This document shows positions 17,018-27,340 of a stretch of DNA of 64,000 nucleotides, in pieces. The notes under the pieces are model-generated. The model was not told the origin of the DNA and did no database searches. It saw only the letters and a list, made by a program, of their open reading frames with translations. The position numbers and the translations under genes were made by a program. The DNA is from Comamonas sp. (lineage in GTDB: Bacteria > Pseudomonadota > Gammaproteobacteria > Burkholderiales > Burkholderiaceae_C). Position 1 is the stretch's first letter. Every line of letters begins with the position of its first letter. The DNA is taken from assembly GCA_015478895.1 (NCBI GenBank), contig JADMKK010000041.1, forward strand, positions 237,884-301,883, written 5' to 3'.

Positions 17018-18430
17018 TTAGAGCGTAAAGATCTTGCCGGGGTTCAGGATGTTCTGCGGGTCCAGCGCCTGCTTGATGGCACGCATCATGGCCATCGCGC
17101 CTTCGCCGCATTCTTCGACCAGGAAGCCTTGCTTGTGGATGCCAATGCCGTGCTCGCCGGTGCAAGTACCTTCCATGGCAATGGCACGGCGCACCAGGCG
17201 GTGGTTCATGGCTTCGGCTTTTTCGCGTTCTTCGGCGTTCTCGGGGTCGATCAGATAGCCAAAGTGAAAGTTGCCGTCGCCCACGTGGCCGACGAGGAAG
17301 TAAGGAATGCCGCTGGCGTCCGCTTCTTCCATGGATTCCAGCAGGCAGTCCGCCAAGCGGCTGATGGGCACGCAAGTGTCGGTGGTGATGCTGCGGCAGC
17401 CGGGGCGGCTTTGGATGGCCGCAAAGTAGGCGTTGTGGCGGGCCGTAAATAGGCGCGTGCGCTCTTCGGGCGTGTCGGCCCATTCAAAGCCTTGGGCGCT
17501 GAATTCCCCCGCAATGTCTTGTACCAGCTCGGCTTGCTCTTTCACGCCGTTGGGGCTGCCGTGGAACTCCATCATCAGCGTGGCTTCTTCGCGCAGCGTC
17601 AGGTGGCTGTGCTGGTTGACCATGGCGATGGTGCCAGCGTCCACCAGCTCCACACGCGCAATCGGCACGCCCATCTGGATGGTCTGGATGACGGTGTGCA
17701 CGGCATCGGCAATGGTGGGAAACGAACACACGGCGGCGCTCACGGCCTCCGGCAAGGGGTACAGGCGCAGCGTGATTTCGGTGAAGATGCCCAGCGTACC
17801 TTCGCTGCCAATCAGCAGGCGGGTCAGGTCGTAGCCCGCGGCACTCTTTTTGGCGCGGTTGCCGGTGCGGATGACTTCGCCGCTGGCCGTCACCACTTCC
17901 AGTGCCAGCACGTTCTCGCGCATGGTGCCGTAACGCACGGCGTTGGTGCCGCTGGCGCGCGTGGCGGTCATGCCGCCAATCGAGGCGTCCGCACCCGGGT
18001 CAATCGGAAAGAACAGGCCCTGGTCTTTGATGGCATCGTTGAGCGCCTTGCGCAAGATGCCGGGCTGCACGGTGACGGTCATGTCTTCGGCGTTCACACG
18101 CAGCACCTGGTTCATACGGCTGACATCAATGCTCACGCCGCCTTGCACCGCCAGCAGATGGCCTTCCAGCGAGGTGCCTGCGCCATAGGGAATCACGGGT
18201 ACGTTGTGCTGCGCAGCCAGCTTGATGCAATCGGCCACATCTTGTGTGCTCAAAGCAAATACCACGGCAACAGGTGGCGGCGCGTCAATGGAGCCTTCAT
18301 CGCGGCCATGCTGCTCACGCACAGCTGGGGCGGTGGAGCACTGTGCGCCAAAACGCTCAGCCAAAGCTTGCAAAAATTCAGGAGAAATAGCGCGAGGCTG
18401 GAACTGGGCAGAGGTGGTGGGTGCGTTCAT
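17018..18430 (-). CDS. FAD-linked oxidase (D-lactate dehydrogenase (cytochrome)/GlcD type)
   Basis: VPVIPYGAGTSLEGHL, GADASIGGMTATRASGTNAVRYGTMRENVL, GTCTGEHGIGIHKQGFL. Confidence 0.92.
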   Translation of the reverse strand: MNAPTTSAQFQPRAISPEFLQALAERFGAQCSTAPAVREQHGRDEGSIDAPPPVAVVFALSTQDVADCIKLAAQHNVPVIPYGAGTSLEGHLLAVQGGVSIDVSRMNQVLRVNAEDMTVTVQPGILRKALNDAIKDQGLFFPIDPGADASIGGMTATRASGTNAVRYGTMRENVLALEVVTASGEVIRTGNRAKKSAAGYDLTRLLIGSEGTLGIFTEITLRLYPLPEAVSAAVCSFPTIADAVHTVIQTIQMGVPIARVELVDAGTIAMVNQHSHLTLREEATLMMEFHGSPNGVKEQAELVQDIAGEFSAQGFEWADTPEERTRLFTARHNAYFAAIQSRPGCRSITTDTCVPISRLADCLLESMEEADASGIPYFLVGHVGDGNFHFGYLIDPENAEEREKAEAMNHRLVRRAIAMEGTCTGEHGIGIHKQGFLVEECGEGAMAMMRAIKQALDPQNILNPGKIFTL

Positions 18431-18550
18431 CAAAAGGGCTCCAAAGGAGCCCAAAAGAATACCACTGGCCTGCTGGGGCGGCCTGCGTAAAACACCGCTG
18501 CAGCAATCGTCAGGCGGTCTGCCGGGCAGTGCAGGGTGCAGGCTGCGCGA

Positions 18551-18865
18551 TTACTGCTTTTTATTGGCGTTCAGCAAGAACTCTTCCAGCGAGAGCTGGC
18601 CATTGCCATCGCGATCCCATTCATCGAATTGCTCGGCCACAGCAGGCAGGTTTTGCGCTTCCTGGCGCGAGAGTTGACCGTTGCGATCCAGGTCTGCGCG
18701 GGTGAAAACTTCGGAAGGGGTAATGGCCGTCTGCGTGCTGGATGCGGGCACATTAGAGGAGGCATTTTGTGCCATCAAGGCGCTGCTGCCGCCCATGGTC
18801 AGGCAGGTGAACAGCACCACGCTGCGCAAGTCAAAAGCATGCAAGGGGTGGTTATGGGTGGGCAT
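18551..18865 (-). CDS. secreted EF-hand domain protein (paralog of 18999..19415)
   Basis: Two EF-hand loops: DLDRNGQLSRQE and DRDGNGQLSLEE. Confidence 0.82.
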   Translation of the reverse strand: MPTHNHPLHAFDLRSVVLFTCLTMGGSSALMAQNASSNVPASSTQTAITPSEVFTRADLDRNGQLSRQEAQNLPAVAEQFDEWDRDGNGQLSLEEFLLNANKKQ

Positions 18866-18998
18866 AGCAATCCTGCGTCTTAGAGTTCAACATGCCTGCA
18901 TTGCAAAGCATGGGAACGCACGCGTCCAGGCTTTTTGCCAGCTGTTTCTCCTGCCAACATCTGCCTGCACGATGTAACGCTCCCATGACCTTGCGCCC

Positions 18999-19415
18999 TT
19001 AGTTGCGGGTGCCTGAGCCGGTGGTGCCAGCACCTGTGCCACTGCGATTACCGGCTCCCGTGCTGGAACTTTCCTTGGACTGATTGACGAATTCTTGTTG
19101 CGAAACTTTGCCGTCGCCATCCTTGTCCCAGTCACCAAAACTGGAGGAAATCGCGGGCAGGTTCTGGGCCTCTTCGCGGCTCAGAACGCCGTCGTTGTTG
19201 GCGTCTGCGCGCTGAAAGCTCAATTGCTGTGCCGCCTGTTGATTGGTGGTCTTGCCATCGTGGTCTAACTGCGTGTGCTTGTTGCCGTTGGCAGAACCTT
19301 GTGGATTGGGCGCGGTCTGCGCCATCAAGGTCATGCCGCTGCCCAAGGTAAGGCCAGCCAGCAAGACCAGGTTGCGAGCCTGCATGCGGGGGAATTGGCG
19401 TAGGGACTGGTTCAT
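18999..19415 (-). CDS. secreted EF-hand domain protein
   Basis: Signal peptide; EF-hand loops DANNDGVLSREE and DKDGDGKVSQQE; RxEAQNLPA shared with its neighbour. Confidence 0.83.
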   Translation of the reverse strand: MNQSLRQFPRMQARNLVLLAGLTLGSGMTLMAQTAPNPQGSANGNKHTQLDHDGKTTNQQAAQQLSFQRADANNDGVLSREEAQNLPAISSSFGDWDKDGDGKVSQQEFVNQSKESSSTGAGNRSGTGAGTTGSGTRN

Positions 19416-19580
19416 GACTTCTCCTTGAATGGAATGTGAAACACAGCTTCATTGCAGCCTGCAATCGACCCCGTGTCCACGACTTTTGCCTGCTGTTTCC
19501 CCCACCAACATCTGCGTGCGCAACGTAACGCACAATCGATGGTTTGCGCGCCATAGCCGTGCGCTAAAAAGGAGTTTTTT

Positions 19581-20150
19581 ATGGGCAATCGCCTCTCACA
19601 AATTGCCACGCGCACCGGCGACGATGGCACCACCGGCCTGGGCGACAACACCCGCGTTTCCAAGAACAGCGCCCGCCCGCATGCCATGGGCGATGTGGAC
19701 GAGCTGAACTCGCACATCGGCCTGCTGCTGTGCGAAACGCTGCCCGAGGATGTGCGCGCCGTGCTGGTCGATGTGCAGCACGAACTGTTCAATCTGGGCG
19801 GTGAAATTTCCATCCCCGGCTACGAGCTGCTCAAGGACGATGCACTGCTGCGTCTGGACGAAGCGCTGGCCCGCTACAACGAGCAATTGCCGCGCCTGCT
19901 GGAGTTCATCTTGCCAGCCGGCACGCGTGCAGCTTCGCAAGCTCACATTTGCCGCACCGTGGCGCGCCGCGCCGAGCGCAGCGTGGTGGCCCTGCAGGAG
20001 GTAGACACCCTGCGCGCTGCGCCGCGCCAGTACCTCAATCGCCTCTCGGATCTGATGTTTGTTCTGGCCCGTGTGCTCAACCGTGTCGATGGCGGGGACG
20101 ACGTGTACTGGAAGAGTGACCGCCTCGCCAAAATGCAGGACGAAGCCTAA
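19581..20150 (+). CDS. cob(I)yrinic acid a,c-diamide / ATP:cob(I)alamin adenosyltransferase (PduO type)
   Basis: IATRTGDDGTTGLGDNTRVSK, VDELNSHIGLLL, RTVARRAERSVVAL, LNRLSDLMFVLAR. Confidence 0.93.
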   Translation: MGNRLSQIATRTGDDGTTGLGDNTRVSKNSARPHAMGDVDELNSHIGLLLCETLPEDVRAVLVDVQHELFNLGGEISIPGYELLKDDALLRLDEALARYNEQLPRLLEFILPAGTRAASQAHICRTVARRAERSVVALQEVDTLRAAPRQYLNRLSDLMFVLARVLNRVDGGDDVYWKSDRLAKMQDEA

Positions 20151-20256
20151 GAATAAAAAAGAGAAAACAACAAAAAGAGAGCTATGTGCCTTTGGTGTTC
20201 CTTGGTTTCACGCTAAAAACATGTTGAAACTCAGTGTAATCAAAGGCCCAAAGCTC

Positions 20257-20682
20257 TCATTTTTGAGGTGGCAAGATGGCCATCGTGATGCGTGAAGCGC
20301 AAATTTGTTTGCCTGCATCGTCCACGATATCAATCTGCCAGACGTGCGTGGTACGGCCAATGTGTACCGCTTTGGCGGTGCCGGTGGCCCACCCGCTGCG
20401 CGCAGAGCGCAGGTGGTTGGCGTTGATGTCCAGGCCCACGGCCAGATGGCCTTCAGGGCTGGCGTGAAAGGCTGCAATGGAGCCCAGCGTTTCCGCCAGC
20501 ACCACGCTGACGCCGCCATGCAGCAAGCCAAACGGCTGCTTGGTGCGGTGATCGACAGGCACGCGGCCTACCAGAAAATCGTCGCCCACCTCGGTGATTT
20601 CAATGCCCAGATGCGCGACCGCCGTGTTGGCGTTGCGGGCATTGATTTCTTCCAGCACTGCGGGTTTTTGCCAGATCGACAT
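20257..20682 (-). CDS. hotdog-fold thioesterase (PaaI/MenI-like)
   Basis: FGLLHGGVSVVLAETLGSIAA; internal ATG start preferred. Confidence 0.88.
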   Translation of the reverse strand: MSIWQKPAVLEEINARNANTAVAHLGIEITEVGDDFLVGRVPVDHRTKQPFGLLHGGVSVVLAETLGSIAAFHASPEGHLAVGLDINANHLRSARSGWATGTAKAVHIGRTTHVWQIDIVDDAGKQICASRITMAILPPQK

Positions 20683-20710
20683 AAGCGTGTTCTCCCAAGC
20701 TCTAAAGCAA

Positions 20711-20733
20711 CAAGGCCGCATGATGCGGCCTTG
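20711..20733 (-). terminator. hairpin downstream of the PagL-like gene
   Basis: caaggccgcatgatgcggccttg; T-rich on the minus-strand 3' side. Confidence 0.55.
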
Positions 20734-20766
20734 GGTGTGCAAAAGCTGTTGACTGAGTGACAGTTG

Positions 20767-21327
20767 CTAAAACGCGTGGGCGTAACGCAGTTGCACCAGA
20801 TTCAGGCCCGGATTGGGCTTCTTGATGCCCGCGTTGGAGGCATGCTGCACGCGCAGCGACAGCTCGTGCGCGCGCTGGGGGCCAAAGTTCATGCCCATGC
20901 CAATGTGCGAGGCAAAGTTCCAGCGCGTGGCTATGCGCTCACCGCTGTTGTAGAGCGACTTGCCAGTTACCATCACGCCGGTGCCCACTTCCCAGAACCA
21001 GGGCGAGCTGCCTTGCAGGCCGCGCCAGCGCAGGCTCGGGCCCACGCCCAGCGCTGCCGTGGTAAAGCGGCGGTTGTTCAGATCTTTGTTGGACCAGCCG
21101 CCGATCCAGGCATCCCAGTGGCCGCGTACTTCACCGCTGCCCAGGCTCCATGACCAGTTTTTCCAGGGTACGGTGGTGCCCAGTACCACCGCACGGCTGC
21201 TTTCATCGCCTTGCCCGGCTTGGAGGTACCAAGTGGGGCGGGTGTCCAGATTCTGTGCCGAAGCCACGGTGGTTCCCATCGACAGACAGGCCAGCAATGC
21301 GGCGCCGTAGAGCGAGCGTGTGCGCAT
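20767..21327 (-). CDS. acyloxyacyl hydrolase, PagL-like lipid A 3-O-deacylase
   Basis: Signal peptide, outer-membrane beta-barrel, C-terminal LRVQHASNAGIKKPNPGLN (PagL His-Ser region). Confidence 0.85.
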   Translation of the reverse strand: MRTRSLYGAALLACLSMGTTVASAQNLDTRPTWYLQAGQGDESSRAVVLGTTVPWKNWSWSLGSGEVRGHWDAWIGGWSNKDLNNRRFTTAALGVGPSLRWRGLQGSSPWFWEVGTGVMVTGKSLYNSGERIATRWNFASHIGMGMNFGPQRAHELSLRVQHASNAGIKKPNPGLNLVQLRYAHAF

Positions 21328-21489
21328 AGGTCTCCTTGAATGGTGGGGCAAGAGGGAGTGCCCGTTGCAAAATGTTTTTTCCTTTGCAAATTCTGTGCAG
21401 AGTGCAAAGCACGCCTTGTCCGTAAGGCGCTTTACCTTCTGTGAGCGTTTGGGTGCTGGTGCAGCGCACAATATGCGGTTTGTTCGCGC

Positions 21490-23385
21490 TTGATTGAGGA
21501 AGCTGCTTTGTCCCCCGTCCACACCGTTTTGCAAGATGTCTTTGGCTATGAAGCCTTTCGTGGGCCGCAGCAAGCCATCGTCGAGCATGTGACTGCTGGG
21601 GGCGATGCCTTGGTGCTCATGCCTACGGGTGGCGGCAAAAGCCTGTGCTACCAGATTCCCGCCATCGTGCGCCAGCAAGAAGGGCACGGCGTGACCATCG
21701 TGGTCTCGCCGCTGATCGCCTTGATGCACGACCAGGTGGGCGCCCTGCACGAGGCCGGTGTCAGTGCCGCGTTCCTGAATTCCTCACTCGACTGGCAGCA
21801 AGCCCAGGATGTCGAGTGGCGCATGCAAAGCGGCCAGCTCACGCTGCTGTATGTCGCGCCCGAGCGCTTGAACACACCGCGTTTTCTGAGGCTGCTGGAC
21901 GACTTGTTCGCCCAAGGCCAGCTGGGCCTGTTTGCGATTGATGAGGCGCACTGCGTGAGCCAGTGGGGCCACGATTTCCGCCCCGAATACCGCGCCCTGT
22001 CGGTGCTGCATGAGCGCTACGCGGGAGTGCCGCGCATTGCGCTGACGGCCACGGCCGATGCCCTCACACGCGCCGATATCGTGGAGCGCCTGCATCTGGA
22101 GCAGGCCGAGCAATTTGTCAGCAGCTTTGACCGCCCCAACATCCGCTACACCATCGTCGAGAAAAAAGACGTGACCAACCAGCTGGTGCGCTTTATCAAG
22201 AACGAGCACGAAGCCGATGCTGGCGTGGTCTATTGCCAGTCACGCCGCCGCGTAGAAGAGCTGGCGCAGACGCTGCAGGACAACGGCATTAACGCCTTGC
22301 CCTACCACGCAGGTTTGCCCTCCGATACGCGCCAGTTGCACCAGAACCGCTTTTTGCGCGAAGACGGCATTGTGATGGTGGCGACGATTGCGTTTGGCAT
22401 GGGCATCGACAAGCCCGATGTGCGCTTTGTCGGCCATGTGGACATGCCCAAAAACATCGAAGGCTACTACCAGGAAACCGGTCGTGCAGGCCGCGACGGC
22501 CTGCCTGCGCACGCGTGGATGGCCTACGGCATTTCCGACGTGGTCAACCAGCGCCGCATGATTGACGAGGGCACGGCTGAGGAGACCTTCAAAGCCGCGC
22601 TGCGCGGCAAGCTGGATGCCTTGCTCACACTGGCCGAAGCCACCGACTGCCGCCGCGTGCGCCTGCTGCAGTACTTTGGCGAGGCCTCACAGCCCTGCGG
22701 CAATTGCGACAACTGCCTGCACCCGCCCGCCATCTGGGACGGGACGGACGCCGCGCGCAAGCTGCTGTCCACCATCTACCGCGTGCATGAGATGAGCCAG
22801 CTGACCTTTGGCGCAGGCCACATCATGGACGTGCTGCGCGGCAAGACCACCGAGAAGGTCACGCAGTACCTGCACGACAAGATTTCCACATTTGGTCTGG
22901 GCAAGGAATACAGCGAGCAGCAGTTGCGCGCCGTGATGCGCCAGCTCCTGGCGACCGGCGCCTTGGGTCTGCACCGCGTGACCAGTGAAAACAACGGCCA
23001 CGTGTTTGACACCCTGACCCTGACGCCGCAATCGCGCGAAGTATTGCGCGGTGGTGTGCAGGTGCTGCTGCGTGAATCGGTGGCTGCCCCGCGCACGCGC
23101 AGCAGCAAGCGCAGCACGCCCACCAGTGCGGCGGCCGTGCATCTGGGGCCTGATTCGCAGGTGCGGTTTATTAACCTCAAGGCCTGGCGTGCCGAGGTGG
23201 CCAAGGCGCACGATTTGCCCGCTTACGTCATCTTTAACGACGCCACCTTGGTGGGCATTGCCGAGCGCAACCCGCAGTCGCTGGTGGATTTGCAAGGCAT
23301 CAGCGGCATCGGCGCGAAAAAGCTCGAAGCCTATGGCGCCGAGGTGCTGCGCGTGGTCGGGGTCAGCGCTGCACAGGGGGGCTGA
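21490..23385 (+). CDS. recQ: ATP-dependent DNA helicase RecQ
   Basis: VLMPTGGGKSLCYQIPA, IDEAHCVSQWGHDFRPEY, GRAGRDG, Zn-binding CRRVRLLQYFGE..CGNCDNC, HRDC domain; start codon uncertain. Confidence 0.96.
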   Translation: MIEEAALSPVHTVLQDVFGYEAFRGPQQAIVEHVTAGGDALVLMPTGGGKSLCYQIPAIVRQQEGHGVTIVVSPLIALMHDQVGALHEAGVSAAFLNSSLDWQQAQDVEWRMQSGQLTLLYVAPERLNTPRFLRLLDDLFAQGQLGLFAIDEAHCVSQWGHDFRPEYRALSVLHERYAGVPRIALTATADALTRADIVERLHLEQAEQFVSSFDRPNIRYTIVEKKDVTNQLVRFIKNEHEADAGVVYCQSRRRVEELAQTLQDNGINALPYHAGLPSDTRQLHQNRFLREDGIVMVATIAFGMGIDKPDVRFVGHVDMPKNIEGYYQETGRAGRDGLPAHAWMAYGISDVVNQRRMIDEGTAEETFKAALRGKLDALLTLAEATDCRRVRLLQYFGEASQPCGNCDNCLHPPAIWDGTDAARKLLSTIYRVHEMSQLTFGAGHIMDVLRGKTTEKVTQYLHDKISTFGLGKEYSEQQLRAVMRQLLATGALGLHRVTSENNGHVFDTLTLTPQSREVLRGGVQVLLRESVAAPRTRSSKRSTPTSAAAVHLGPDSQVRFINLKAWRAEVAKAHDLPAYVIFNDATLVGIAERNPQSLVDLQGISGIGAKKLEAYGAEVLRVVGVSAAQGG

Positions 23386-23394
23386 AAAAATCAG

Positions 23395-23470
23395 AGCAGC
23401 CTGCCGTTGCTAATGCTTGGATTGGAGATAAAAACATATTCAAATCAAGCAGACACTAGGGCAAGCTGCT
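23395..23470 (+). repeat. long-class (76 nt) intergenic hairpin repeat
   Basis: AGCAGCCTGCCGTT...TAGGGCAAGCTGCT with inner GCTTGGATT/AATCAAGC stem. Confidence 0.8.
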
Positions 23471-23531
23471 CTCAAAATTGAAAAGAACTTTGCAGCCCAG
23501 CGTTGCCGGTTTGCGCCAGAATGTGCGCACC

Positions 23532-24731
23532 ATGCTGAGCTACTCCGATATCCAAGCCGCCTCTGTCCGCCTGCGTGACCACGTGTTGCGCACGCCCTGT
23601 GTCGCATCGCAAACCCTGTCTGACATCGTTGGCGCCCAGGTGTTTTTAAAGTTTGAAAACCTGCAGTTCACGGCGTCGTTCAAAGAGCGCGGCGCGTGCA
23701 ACCGGCTGCTGTTGCTCTCCGCCGAAGACAAAGCGCGGGGCGTGATCGCCATGAGCGCGGGCAACCATGCGCAGGGCGTGGCCTACCACGCGCAGCGCAT
23801 GGGCGTGCGCGCGGTGATCGTCATGCCGCGCTTCACGCCCGGCGTGAAGGTGGAGCGCACGCGCGGCTTTGGCGCCGAAGTGGTGCTGCACGGCGACACG
23901 CTGGAGGCCGCACGCCAGCACGCCTACGAGCTGGCCGCTGCGCAGAACCTGATCTTTGTGCACCCGTTTGATGACGAAGCCGTGGCCGCTGGCCAAGGCA
24001 CGCTGGCGCTGGAAATGCTGGCCGACCAGCCCGATCTGGACACGCTGGTGGTGGCCATTGGCGGCGGCGGTTTGATTGCCGGCGTTGCCACCGCTGCCAA
24101 GGCACTCAAGCCCGGGCTGCGGGTCGTTGGCGTGCAGACCGAGCGCTTTCCTTCCATGTGGAACGCGGTGCAGGGCAGCCATCTGCCCATGGGCACCTCC
24201 ACGATTGCCGAAGGCATTGCCGTGGCTACGGCGGGCCAGATCACGCAGCAGGTTGTGCGCGAGAAGGTCGACGAGCTGCTGCTGGTCGATGAAGGCGATA
24301 TCGAGCAGGCCGTGCTGATGCTGCTGGAGATTGAAAAGACCTTGGTCGAAGGCGCGGGTGCCGCCGGGCTGGCGGCCTTGATTCGCCACCGCGACAAGTT
24401 CCAGGGCCAAAAGGTCGGCCTGGTGCTGTCAGGCGGCAATATCGATCCGCTGCTGCTGGCCGCCATCATCGAGCGCGGCATGGTGCGCTCCGGCCGTCTG
24501 GCGCGCATCCGCGTCAGCGCGCGCGATGTGCCCGGCGTGCTGGCACAAATCACCGCCACGGTGGCCGAAGCCGGCGCCAACATTGGCGAAGTGCACCACC
24601 AGCGCGCCTTCACCATGCTGGCGGCGCAGAACGTGGAAATTGATCTGGTGCTGCAAACCCGCAATCCGCAGCATGTCGAACAGGTGCTGGCCGCGCTGAA
24701 CCAGCGTGGGATGCAGGCCTACAAGGTCTAG
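23532..24731 (+). CDS. threonine ammonia-lyase (threonine dehydratase) with C-terminal ACT domain
   Basis: FKERGACNRLLLLS (PLP Lys), MSAGNHAQGVAYHA, IGGGGLIAG, C-terminal ACT-like segment. Confidence 0.92.
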   Translation: MLSYSDIQAASVRLRDHVLRTPCVASQTLSDIVGAQVFLKFENLQFTASFKERGACNRLLLLSAEDKARGVIAMSAGNHAQGVAYHAQRMGVRAVIVMPRFTPGVKVERTRGFGAEVVLHGDTLEAARQHAYELAAAQNLIFVHPFDDEAVAAGQGTLALEMLADQPDLDTLVVAIGGGGLIAGVATAAKALKPGLRVVGVQTERFPSMWNAVQGSHLPMGTSTIAEGIAVATAGQITQQVVREKVDELLLVDEGDIEQAVLMLLEIEKTLVEGAGAAGLAALIRHRDKFQGQKVGLVLSGGNIDPLLLAAIIERGMVRSGRLARIRVSARDVPGVLAQITATVAEAGANIGEVHHQRAFTMLAAQNVEIDLVLQTRNPQHVEQVLAALNQRGMQAYKV

Positions 24732-24846
24732 GCCTGGGTTTAGGGTTAGCGAGCGCCTACCTGTGAAGGTCGCTCCCTAGAATGAATGGTTTCTGCCGCC
24801 CGCAATGGCGGACACGTTTACCGCTTGTACTGAGGAGCCCTTCACC

Positions 24847-25005
24847 ATGACAGCACCCCACGACACAGTCGTTCACGACCCCGCCCTGCCTGTGCCGCCA
24901 GAAGATGCCGTGGAGGCCATCGTTCACCTCATGCCTGTGGTGTTGCCCGTGGTCGGGGCCGCGATGATGTTCCTCCTGGCCTTTATCGCGGTCTACATGG
25001 CGTAA
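24847..25005 (+). CDS. small single-TM protein (52 aa), hypothetical
   Basis: Hydrophobic C-terminus IVHLMPVVLPVVGAAMMFLLAFIAVYMA; gagg motif upstream of ATG. Confidence 0.6.
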   Translation: MTAPHDTVVHDPALPVPPEDAVEAIVHLMPVVLPVVGAAMMFLLAFIAVYMA

Positions 25006-25031
25006 CGGCTGAAGCAGGCCCCGGCTGCACC

Positions 25032-25490
25032 ATGTTCATCTCTTCATGGACAGCGCTGAACGCGATGCTCATGCTCAGCCCCGTGACTGCGCCTGCGGAT
25101 CTGCAAGCGTGTGAAAACCCCGTGTTTTTCTGCCGCATTGCACACAGCGCGCACAGTGTTCGCCTGTGCGAGAAAGACGACCAGCTCACCTACACCTTTA
25201 GCCCGGGCCGAGGTGCGCCCGAAAAAACTTTTACTGCCCTGCGCGCCGATGTCACGGTCCAGCCCTGGAATGGCGCGGACGCGGACTATGTCGACGCCAT
25301 CTCCATGCCCCACGGTATCTGGAACTACCGCATCTTTGCCGTGACACCGCGTGGCGCGGATAACCCGGCCGCAGCGGGTGTCGCCAGCGCTGGCATCACG
25401 GTGCTCAGAAATGGGCAGGACGTGCGCCATTTCACCTGCGATGCGGACAGCGTGCGTGAACGGGTGCAAAGCCTGCAGCTGCACCCTTAA
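25032..25490 (+). CDS. hypothetical exported protein
   Basis: N-terminal hydrophobic segment; ORF followed by a terminator. Confidence 0.6.
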   Translation: MFISSWTALNAMLMLSPVTAPADLQACENPVFFCRIAHSAHSVRLCEKDDQLTYTFSPGRGAPEKTFTALRADVTVQPWNGADADYVDAISMPHGIWNYRIFAVTPRGADNPAAAGVASAGITVLRNGQDVRHFTCDADSVRERVQSLQLHP

Positions 25491-25519
25491 AGGGCGTCAG
25501 CTTGGCGATCCCAGCCATA

Positions 25520-25558
25520 AAAAAGCCCGCTGCGCATGTACATGCACAGCGGGCTTTT
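25520..25558. terminator. bidirectional terminator
   Basis: aaaaagcccgctgcgcatgtacatgcacagcgggctttt. Confidence 0.85.
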
Positions 25559-25594
25559 CAGGATGCGCCATGCACCGCTACCGCAGCTTCAACA

Positions 25595-27109
25595 TCAAAC
25601 GCGCATGTCGCCGGTATCGATAAAGCGCTGGTGCCAGCTCAGCGCCTCGGTCAGGATGTGCGGTGTGTGCTGCGCGCCTTGCATGCGGGCACGGTCAAAG
25701 TAGTCGTGCAGCATGGGGCGGTAGTCCGGGTGGGCGCACTGGTCGATGATGACCTTGGCACGCTGCTTGGGGCTCAAGCCGCGCAGGTCGGCCAAGCCTT
25801 GTTCGGTGACGATGATTTGCGTGTCGTGCTCGGTGTGGTCCACGTGCGAGCACATGGGCACGATGCAGCTGATGGCGCCGTTCTTGGCCACCGAGGGCGT
25901 CACAAAGAACGACAGATAGCCGTTGCGCGCAAAGTCACCCGAGCCGCCGATGCCATTCATCATGCCGGTGCCCATGACGTGGGTGGAGTTGATGTTGCCG
26001 TAGATGTCGGCCTCGATCATCGAATTCATGGCGATGATGCCCAGACGGCGCACCAGCTCGGGGTGGTTGGAGATTTCCTGCGGGCGCAAGATGATGCGCT
26101 CGCGGTAGAAGTCGATGTTGTCTTCAAAATCTTTGCAGGCTTCTTTGCCCAGCGAGATCGACGTGGCCGAGGCCTTGCTCATCTTGCCGGTGCGCAGCAA
26201 GTCCAGCATGCCGTCTTGCAGCACTTCGGTAAAACCCAGCAGGTTTTCAAACGGGCTGTTTTGCAGACCGGCCAGCACCGCATTGGCAACGTTGCCCACG
26301 CCCGATTGAATCGGCAGCATTTCCTTGGGCAGGCGGCCCATCTTCATCTCGTGCGCGAGGAAGTCGATGATGGACTGCGCAATGGTGTTCGACTGCGCAT
26401 CGGGCGCGGCAAACACGTTGTCGCGGTCGCCCTTGTGGGTGGCCACAACGGCAATCACCTTGTTCGGGTCTACCTTGAGGTATTGCTCACCGATGCGGTC
26501 ATCCGCATGCGTCATGTTGATCGGCATGCGGCGCGGCGGAATGGCGGTGCCGTAGTAGATATCGTGCATGCCTTCCATCTTGGCCGGCGGCTTGGTGTTG
26601 ACTTCCAGAATCACCTTGTCGGCAACCTCCAGCCAGGTCTTGTTATTGCCGACCGCAGTCGATGGAATCAGCAGACCATCGGCAGTGATGCCCAGCACTT
26701 CAATGACGGCCACGCTCATCGGACCCAGAAAGCCAAACCATGCATGCTGCGCCACGTGGGACAGGTGCATGTCGATGAAATCAATCTCACCGGCGTTGAT
26801 CGCCTTGCGGGCGGTCGGGTCGGTGTTGAAAGGCAGGCGCTGGCCCAGTGCGCCAGCTTCGGCCATCACGCCATCGCATTCGGCGGCCGTGGAGGCACCG
26901 GTCCACACATTGATCTTGTAAGGCTTGCCCTGGGCATGTTCCGCCTTGGCGCGTGCCGCAATCGCCTGGGGCAAGGCCTTGGGGTAGCCTGCGCCCGTAA
27001 AGCCGCTCATGCCAACATTGGCACCGTGCGGAATCAGGGCCGCTGCGGCTTCTGCCGACATGATCCGATTGTGAAATTGTGGGTAGCGAACGCGTTCAGC
27101 CAGGCTCAT
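25595..27109 (-). CDS. acetyl-CoA hydrolase/transferase family (succinyl-CoA:acetate/propionyl-CoA:succinate CoA-transferase)
   Basis: MSGFTGAGYPKALPQAIA, GGIGGSGDFARNGYLS, IVTEQGLADLRGLSPKQRA; ATG at 27109. Confidence 0.92.
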   Translation of the reverse strand: MSLAERVRYPQFHNRIMSAEAAAALIPHGANVGMSGFTGAGYPKALPQAIAARAKAEHAQGKPYKINVWTGASTAAECDGVMAEAGALGQRLPFNTDPTARKAINAGEIDFIDMHLSHVAQHAWFGFLGPMSVAVIEVLGITADGLLIPSTAVGNNKTWLEVADKVILEVNTKPPAKMEGMHDIYYGTAIPPRRMPINMTHADDRIGEQYLKVDPNKVIAVVATHKGDRDNVFAAPDAQSNTIAQSIIDFLAHEMKMGRLPKEMLPIQSGVGNVANAVLAGLQNSPFENLLGFTEVLQDGMLDLLRTGKMSKASATSISLGKEACKDFEDNIDFYRERIILRPQEISNHPELVRRLGIIAMNSMIEADIYGNINSTHVMGTGMMNGIGGSGDFARNGYLSFFVTPSVAKNGAISCIVPMCSHVDHTEHDTQIIVTEQGLADLRGLSPKQRAKVIIDQCAHPDYRPMLHDYFDRARMQGAQHTPHILTEALSWHQRFIDTGDMRV

Positions 27110-27340
27110 CGAGGTTTCTCCAACTATGCAAAACAAGCCGCCTTCACCAAGCGGCTTTTCTTGGACTTGCCTGCTGCTCCCAAGAAGCACCGTGCCTTGG
27201 CGGCCTGCGCTCAATGTTGCGCCTGTCCTGCCTGTGGCAGCGTATGTGCAAGTCCCATCTCCGGCGCCGATGGTATCAGCGTTAACCCTTGGGTACAGGA
27301 TATCGCGCTTGCATACGGGAGCATCTAATGCTTTGGAATT

